Both the position numbers and the translations under genes were made by a program. The notes below the pieces were generated by a model. That model ran no database searches. It was not told the DNA's origin and was given only the letters and a program-made list of their open reading frames with translations. Positions 59,965 to 64,000 of a stretch of 64,000 nucleotides of DNA are shown in pieces; position 1 is the first letter of the stretch; each line of letters starts with the position of its first letter. Source of the stretch: Comamonas avium (GTDB taxonomy: Bacteria > Pseudomonadota > Gammaproteobacteria > Burkholderiales > Burkholderiaceae_C); contig NZ_JACSQK010000003.1 of NCBI RefSeq assembly GCF_014836675.1, forward strand, positions 118,663 through 182,662. The letters are read 5' to 3'.

Positions 59965-60750
59965 TTAGTGGCCAGCGCCCAGATAGGCCCGGATCACGTC
60001 TTCGTTATTGCGCACTGCTTCGGGCTCGCCGTCGCCAATCTTCTTGCCGTAATCGAGCACTACGACACGGTCGGAAATGTCCATCACCACGCCCATGTCG
60101 TGCTCGATCAGCACGATGGTGGTGCCAAATTCATCGTTCACATCCAGGATGAATCGGCACATGTCCTGCTTTTCCTCGACGTTCATGCCTGCCATGGGCT
60201 CGTCCAGCAGCAGTACCTGCGGCTCCATGGCCAGGGCACGGCCCAGGTCCACACGCTTTTGCAGGCCGTAAGGCAACTGGCCCACAGGCATCTTGCGATA
60301 GGCCTGAATTTCAAGGAAGTCGATGATGTGTTCGACAAACTCGCGGTTGCGAATCTCTTCACGTTGGGCAGGGCCTACACGCAGAGCCTGCATCAGCACA
60401 TTGCTCCTGATTTTGAGGTTGCGGCCGGTCATGATGTTGTCAATCACGCTCATGCCTTTGAACAGTGCCAGGTTCTGAAAGGTCCGGGCTACGCCCATTT
60501 CAGCGACCTGACGGCTGTTCATGTGACTGAAGGTCTGGCCTCTGAAAGTGATGGAACCTTCAGAGGGGGTGTAGACCCCGTTGATGCAATTGAGCATGGA
60601 GCTTTTGCCGGCGCCATTGGGCCCGATGATGGAGCGGATCTCATGCTCGCGCACGTTGAACGAAATGTCTGTCAGCGCTTTCACGCCGCCAAAGCGCAGG
60701 CTGATGTTCTGGATGTCCAAAATGACATCGCCAATCTTCTTGTCTGTCAT
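59965..60750 (-). CDS. livG: ABC transporter ATPase LivG
   Basis: A 261-residue ATPase with Walker A GPNGAGKSS (43-51), signature region LPYGLQKRVDLGRAL and Walker B VLLLDEPMAGMN. It ends with the extended helix of LivG proteins (GEPEAVRNNEDVIRAYLG). LPYGLQKRV in place of LSGGQ is a common LivG variant. The start is ATG 60750 (MTDKKIGDV); the frame continues upstream into the ligase gene. It is the second gene of the operon, 25 bp after the ligase stop. Confidence 0.93.
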   Translation of the reverse strand: MTDKKIGDVILDIQNISLRFGGVKALTDISFNVREHEIRSIIGPNGAGKSSMLNCINGVYTPSEGSITFRGQTFSHMNSRQVAEMGVARTFQNLALFKGMSVIDNIMTGRNLKIRSNVLMQALRVGPAQREEIRNREFVEHIIDFLEIQAYRKMPVGQLPYGLQKRVDLGRALAMEPQVLLLDEPMAGMNVEEKQDMCRFILDVNDEFGTTIVLIEHDMGVVMDISDRVVVLDYGKKIGDGEPEAVRNNEDVIRAYLGAGH

Positions 60751-60775
60751 GGCTGCTGGTCTTTCGTTCGGGCTA

Positions 60776-62710
60776 TCAAGCAGCGGCACGCGTGGCCGGG
60801 AATGTCTTGGCGTTGATGATTTGCAGCGTGGCGCTGACGCTGCCTGTGCGGCCGTCCTCAAACTTCACCTGCGTTTCAATGAACTGCTCGGTCTTGCTGC
60901 TGTACAGCGCTTCAATGAGCACACCGTACTTTTCCCCAATGAAGTTGCGCCGTACCTTGCGGGTGCGGGTAAGTTCATCGTCGTCCGGGTCCAGCTCTTT
61001 GTGCAGCACCAAAAAGCGTGCGACCTGGGTGCCAGCCATGCCGGCTTCGGTAGCGAGATCCGCGTTGACTTGGTTGATGCACTCGCCAATCAGCTCCAGC
61101 ACCTGTGGTTTGGAGGCCAGATCCACATAGCCGCCGTAAGGAATGCCCTGGCGTTCAGCCAGGCTGCCCACTGCTTCGTAATCGATATTGATGAAAGCGC
61201 AGACTTCGTCACGCAGGTTGCCAAAGCACACCGCTTCTTTGATCTGAGGGAAAAACTTGAGCTTGTTCTCGATGTAGTTCGGCGCAAACATGGCCCCGGC
61301 GTTGGTCTTGCCCACGTCTTTGGCCCGGTCAATGATGCGCAGGTGGCCGTCTTCATCCAGCACGCCTGCGTCGCCGGTGTGAAAGTAGCCCTGTGCATCA
61401 ATCACTTCAGCCGTGGCATCCGGGCGTTTGTAGTACTCCTTGAGTACCGAAACCCCTTTGACCAGCACTTCACCGTTGTCCGCAATCTTCAGTTCAATGC
61501 CGGGGGCCGCCTGGCCTACGGTGTTGAGTTTGACCTGTCCGTTTTTCTGAATGCAGACATAGGCGCAGGTCTCGGTCTGGCCATACAGCTGCTTGAGGTT
61601 GATGCCTATGGAGCGGAAAAACTTGAACAAGTCCGGGCCAATGGCCGCGCCGGCGGTGTAGGCCACGCGGATACGTGACAGCCCCATGACGTTGCGCAGC
61701 GGGCCGTAGATAAACAGGTCACCCAGGCAGTACTTGAAGCGATCCCAGGCGCCCACAGGCTTGCCGTCCAGGATGTCGGCACCCACACGCTGGGCCAGGT
61801 GCATGCACTTTTCATACAGCCATTGCTTGGGTTTGGCAGCGTCTTCCATGCGGATGGACACCGAGGTCAGCATGCCTTCAAAAACCCGGGGCGGCGCGAA
61901 GTAATAAGTGGGGCCAATTTCGCGCAGATCGATGTTGATGGTGCTGGCAGATTCTGGGCAGTTGATCGTGAAGCCCGCCACCATCCACTGGGCCACTGAA
62001 AACAGATGATCACCCACCCAGGCTGGTGGCAGGTAGGAGATCACGTTGTCAGACGGGTTCAGGCCATCGACCTCGACGCCCCCCTGTGCTGCGCCGATAA
62101 AGCTGGCATGGGTTTGGCACACGCCTTTGGGTTTGCCGGTGGTGCCCGAGGTGTACAAAATGACGGATACGTCTTCAGGCTGCACTGCCTGCACCATGGC
62201 GTCCCAGGTGCCGGGGTGGTCGCGGTCCCATGCCTGGCCCAGCTCTTTGAGCTGAGCGATGCTGATGAGGCCGGGTGCCTCGTATTTGCGCAGGCCGCGT
62301 GGGTCGTCGTAAATGATGTGCTGAATGCTGGGCACAGATTCACGCACTTCCAGCAGCTTGTCGACTTGCTCCTGGTTTTCTGCAAATGCAAATGCAACCT
62401 CGGCATCCTCGATGACAAAACGCATTTCTTGCGCGACGGCATCCTGGTACAGCGGAATGGGAACTGCGCCCAGGCTTTGTACCGCGATGAACCCCATGTA
62501 AAGGCTGGGGCGGTTGTCGCTGATGAAGGCGAGGTTTTGCCCCTTGGCCAGCCCCAGCGCAGCCAGGCCACATGCCATCTGGCGCACGTCACGGGCAGCG
62601 TCTGCCCAGCTCCATGTTTGCCAGATGCCGTATTCCTTCTCGCGCAATGCAGCAGCCGCGGGCCTTTCGGCAGCATGCCGAAGCAGCAGATGCGGAAATG
62701 TTGTTGCCAT
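60776..62710 (-). CDS. AMP-forming long-chain acyl-CoA ligase
   Basis: A 644-residue adenylate-forming ligase of the FadD/ACSL type. The P-loop YTSGTTGKPKG is at 186-196; further motifs are YLPPAWVGDHLFSVAQWMVAG, YGQTETCAY, YFHTGDAGVLDEDGHLRIIDRAKDV and the late KTNAGAMFAPNYIENKL linker. It would activate a fatty or arylalkanoic acid to the CoA thioester in the cytosol. As first gene of the operon with a LivGHM(K)F importer it suggests uptake coupled to activation, and a second PaaK-like ligase closes the operon. It is divergent from a Crp/Fnr-family regulator. Confidence 0.9.
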   Translation of the reverse strand: MATTFPHLLLRHAAERPAAAALREKEYGIWQTWSWADAARDVRQMACGLAALGLAKGQNLAFISDNRPSLYMGFIAVQSLGAVPIPLYQDAVAQEMRFVIEDAEVAFAFAENQEQVDKLLEVRESVPSIQHIIYDDPRGLRKYEAPGLISIAQLKELGQAWDRDHPGTWDAMVQAVQPEDVSVILYTSGTTGKPKGVCQTHASFIGAAQGGVEVDGLNPSDNVISYLPPAWVGDHLFSVAQWMVAGFTINCPESASTINIDLREIGPTYYFAPPRVFEGMLTSVSIRMEDAAKPKQWLYEKCMHLAQRVGADILDGKPVGAWDRFKYCLGDLFIYGPLRNVMGLSRIRVAYTAGAAIGPDLFKFFRSIGINLKQLYGQTETCAYVCIQKNGQVKLNTVGQAAPGIELKIADNGEVLVKGVSVLKEYYKRPDATAEVIDAQGYFHTGDAGVLDEDGHLRIIDRAKDVGKTNAGAMFAPNYIENKLKFFPQIKEAVCFGNLRDEVCAFINIDYEAVGSLAERQGIPYGGYVDLASKPQVLELIGECINQVNADLATEAGMAGTQVARFLVLHKELDPDDDELTRTRKVRRNFIGEKYGVLIEALYSSKTEQFIETQVKFEDGRTGSVSATLQIINAKTFPATRAAA

Positions 62711-62900
62711 TGCAGATCCTCACAGATTCAAACCTCGGGCCAACTGGTGAGCGTGGCAATCAAGCACCGCCACTCAGCGAATGAAGGCAATACTAGGTAG
62801 TGATTTGACGTTTTCTTGTCTTTACGACGACATTCTCGGGAAAGACCTAATCGGGTTAGTACGCGGCATTTGTCGGCATATGTCCCATAAATGCCAACAT

Positions 62901-62914
62901 TTGACTTGAATCAG
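62901..62914. promoter_or_regulatory. FNR/CRP-type box in divergent ligase/regulator promoter
   Basis: TTGAC-TTGA-ATCAG matches 8 of 10 defined positions of the FNR consensus TTGAT-N4-ATCAA. It is 83 bp upstream of the regulator's start and about 190 bp upstream of the ligase start, so it could be the binding site of the neighbouring regulator. Confidence 0.45.
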
Positions 62915-62996
62915 GCCATGCGCCATGCAGTGCCGCCGTTTGTCGTGGCAAACCCCAATGTCACGACAAAGGGGTCTGCGCACATGCTTGCCACTT

Positions 62997-63758
62997 ATGA
63001 GTCCAAGCACTTCTTTGTACCAACGCCGCCGTGCTGCCACCCCTGAAGAGATCAATGCCATCCCATGGATCAGCCTGCTGCTGCCGCATGAGCGCGAGCG
63101 GGCTGTCTCCACGCTGCTGGTAACGCAAGCATCTGCTGGTGAATATGTCAGCCATGCTGGCAAGCCCGTGAGTTTTTGGCTGGGTTTGACCGAGGGGCTG
63201 CTGAAAATGAGCGCCGACAACGTCGATGGCTTGACCATGACCTTTACCGGTGTGCCTCCGGGTGGATGGTTTGGAGAGGGCACATGTATCAAGCGCGAAA
63301 CCTACCGTTACAACATTCAGGCTCTGCGAAAAAGTGTGATAGCAGGCATTCCTGTAGAGACGTTCCAGTGGCTGCTGGATAACTCGCTGGGTTTTAACCG
63401 CTTCATCATGAACCAGCTCAACGAACGCCTGGGTCAGTTCATTGCTGCGCGCGAGATCGACCGCATCAGCAACCCTGATGTGCGCGTTGCACGCAGTCTG
63501 GCGGCTTTGTTCAACCCTGTGCTCTACCCGGCCGTGGGTGCGGTGCTTCGTATTACGCAGCAAGAGCTGGCGTATCTGGTGGGTTTGTCGCGACAAAGGG
63601 TGAATGAAGCTTTGTCCACCTTAGAAAACTACGGCGCTATTCAGGTGGAATATGGTGGCTTGCGGGTGATGGATTTACAGGCCTTGCGCGATGGACTTTT
63701 CACCAGCAGCAAGCGCGGCGCTGTGCCAGAAGCTGTAACGCGCGAGGGCATAGTCTGA
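62997..63758 (+). CDS. Crp/Fnr-family transcriptional regulator
   Basis: A 253-residue regulator with a cyclic-nucleotide-binding-like domain (about 25-150, with GEYVSHAGKPVSFWLGLTEGLLKMS and PGGWFGEGT) and a winged helix near the end (ITQQELAYLVGLSRQRVNEALSTLENYGAIQVEYGGLRVMDL). Only one cysteine is present in this span (GTCIKRE), so it cannot bind an Fnr-type iron-sulfur cluster; the ligand is unknown. The start is set at 62997 (MSPSTSLYQRR), with the frame open to 62925. It is divergent from the ligase/importer operon, which it probably controls. Confidence 0.88.
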   Translation: MSPSTSLYQRRRAATPEEINAIPWISLLLPHERERAVSTLLVTQASAGEYVSHAGKPVSFWLGLTEGLLKMSADNVDGLTMTFTGVPPGGWFGEGTCIKRETYRYNIQALRKSVIAGIPVETFQWLLDNSLGFNRFIMNQLNERLGQFIAAREIDRISNPDVRVARSLAALFNPVLYPAVGAVLRITQQELAYLVGLSRQRVNEALSTLENYGAIQVEYGGLRVMDLQALRDGLFTSSKRGAVPEAVTREGIV

Positions 63759-63817
63759 GCGGCTAGCAAGGCTGTACAAGGGGCGCGACAATAGCCCCCT
63801 AACTCCAAGAGCCGAGC

Positions 63818-64000
63818 ATGTCTTTCAAAGACCACCCCAATTCCCGAGGCCCATCGTCTAACGGCGCCTCACGTCCCGCCCGCCCTGCTGGTGATCGCAC
63901 CGAGCGCCGGGGGGATGATCGTCCTCGCGGCGGCCAGTCCTTTGGCCCGCGCGATGACCGTGGCCCACGCCGTGAAGGTGGTTTTGGCGGCGGTGATCGC
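63818..64000 (+). CDS. Arg/Gly/Asp-rich N-terminus of an unidentified protein (3' end outside window)
   Basis: Sixty-one codons of an open frame starting MSFKDHPNSRGPSSNGAS and continuing as low-complexity sequence rich in Arg, Gly, Asp and Pro (repeated DDRPRGG and DDRGPRREGG units). Such disordered tails occur at the ends of RNA-modifying enzymes (pseudouridine synthases, SpoU-type methyltransferases) and DEAD-box helicases in this lineage, but the folded part is not in the window, so no function is assigned. The ATG lies about 60 bp after the regulator gene's stop. Confidence 0.65.
   Translation, partial: MSFKDHPNSRGPSSNGASRPARPAGDRTERRGDDRPRGGQSFGPRDDRGPRREGGFGGGDR

Noticed and set aside
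1..64000. CRISPR arrays, tRNA or rRNA genes, prophage
   Set aside because: No regularly spaced repeats, no cloverleaf-like segments with a CCA-adjacent T-arm, and no phage structural genes were seen on either strand.

Overview
The window reads as a chromosomal segment of a betaproteobacterium of the order Burkholderiales, most likely the family Comamonadaceae and possibly Comamonas. The basis is moderate-to-high GC, type IV pilus retraction genes, a Bug/TctC-type solute receptor, small lineage-typical proteins (DUF3567, DUF1840, DUF3108, a PHA-granule family protein) and intergenic hairpin repeats of a kind I recall from Comamonadaceae. Nearly everything is ordinary chromosome. There is no prophage, no CRISPR array, no rRNA and no tRNA that I can see. 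One small cassette looks inserted.

Layout. (1) 1-6.8 kb: the end of an Hsp70-like chaperone, then rsmI, yraN, a diaA-like SIS gene and a dolP-like BON lipoprotein (the same neighbourhood as in E. coli), then pilU/pilT and a divergent yggS. (2) 7-8.6 kb: a class V aminotransferase and a secreted FKBP prolyl isomerase. (3) 8.7-16 kb: an iron region with a CirA-like and a FepA-like TonB-dependent receptor, a DUF445 membrane protein and an orphan siderophore-binding protein; three Fur-box-like palindromes lie in the promoters. (4) 16.2-21.2 kb: a cassette bounded by two identical 114-bp direct repeats, which are copies of the 3' end of the next gene. It holds a fragment of an ISL3-like transposase, an IclR regulator, a FAH-family hydrolase, a short-chain dehydrogenase and a KdgT-like permease. 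Together these form a plausible import-oxidise-hydrolyse route for a 2-keto-3-deoxy sugar acid. (5) 21-24 kb: TPR-like, ankyrin and serine-hydrolase genes. (6) 23.6-30.2 kb: a four-gene efflux/secretion operon (outer-membrane factor, HlyD adaptor, fused double-ATPase/permease, second permease). (7) 30.5-36.6 kb: glcD, a LysR regulator, purU and a PAS-GGDEF-EAL protein. (8) 36.7-42.7 kb: DUF3567, two DUF3108 paralogues around a FAH-family hydrolase and a cytochrome b561, and an ABC1/UbiB-family protein. (9) 42.9-47.2 kb: three regulator-linked modules (oxidoreductase/HxlR; isochorismatase-fold hydrolase; pirin/LysR). (10) 47.2-53.8 kb: a molybdopterin oxidoreductase, an acyl-CoA-binding protein, a PHA-related protein, a cyclopropane-synthase-like methyltransferase, DUF1840 and a Bug receptor. 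(11) 54.3-63.8 kb: an operon with an AMP-forming acyl-CoA ligase, a complete branched-chain-amino-acid-type ABC importer and a PaaK-like ligase, divergent from a Crp/Fnr-family regulator. The window ends inside an Arg/Gly/Asp-rich gene.

All names come from reading the translated sequence and gene order; no database search was run. The features most worth a second look are the repeat-bounded cassette, the two-ligase importer operon, the dispersed intergenic hairpins and the head-to-head rsmI/yraN start codons, which share one base pair.
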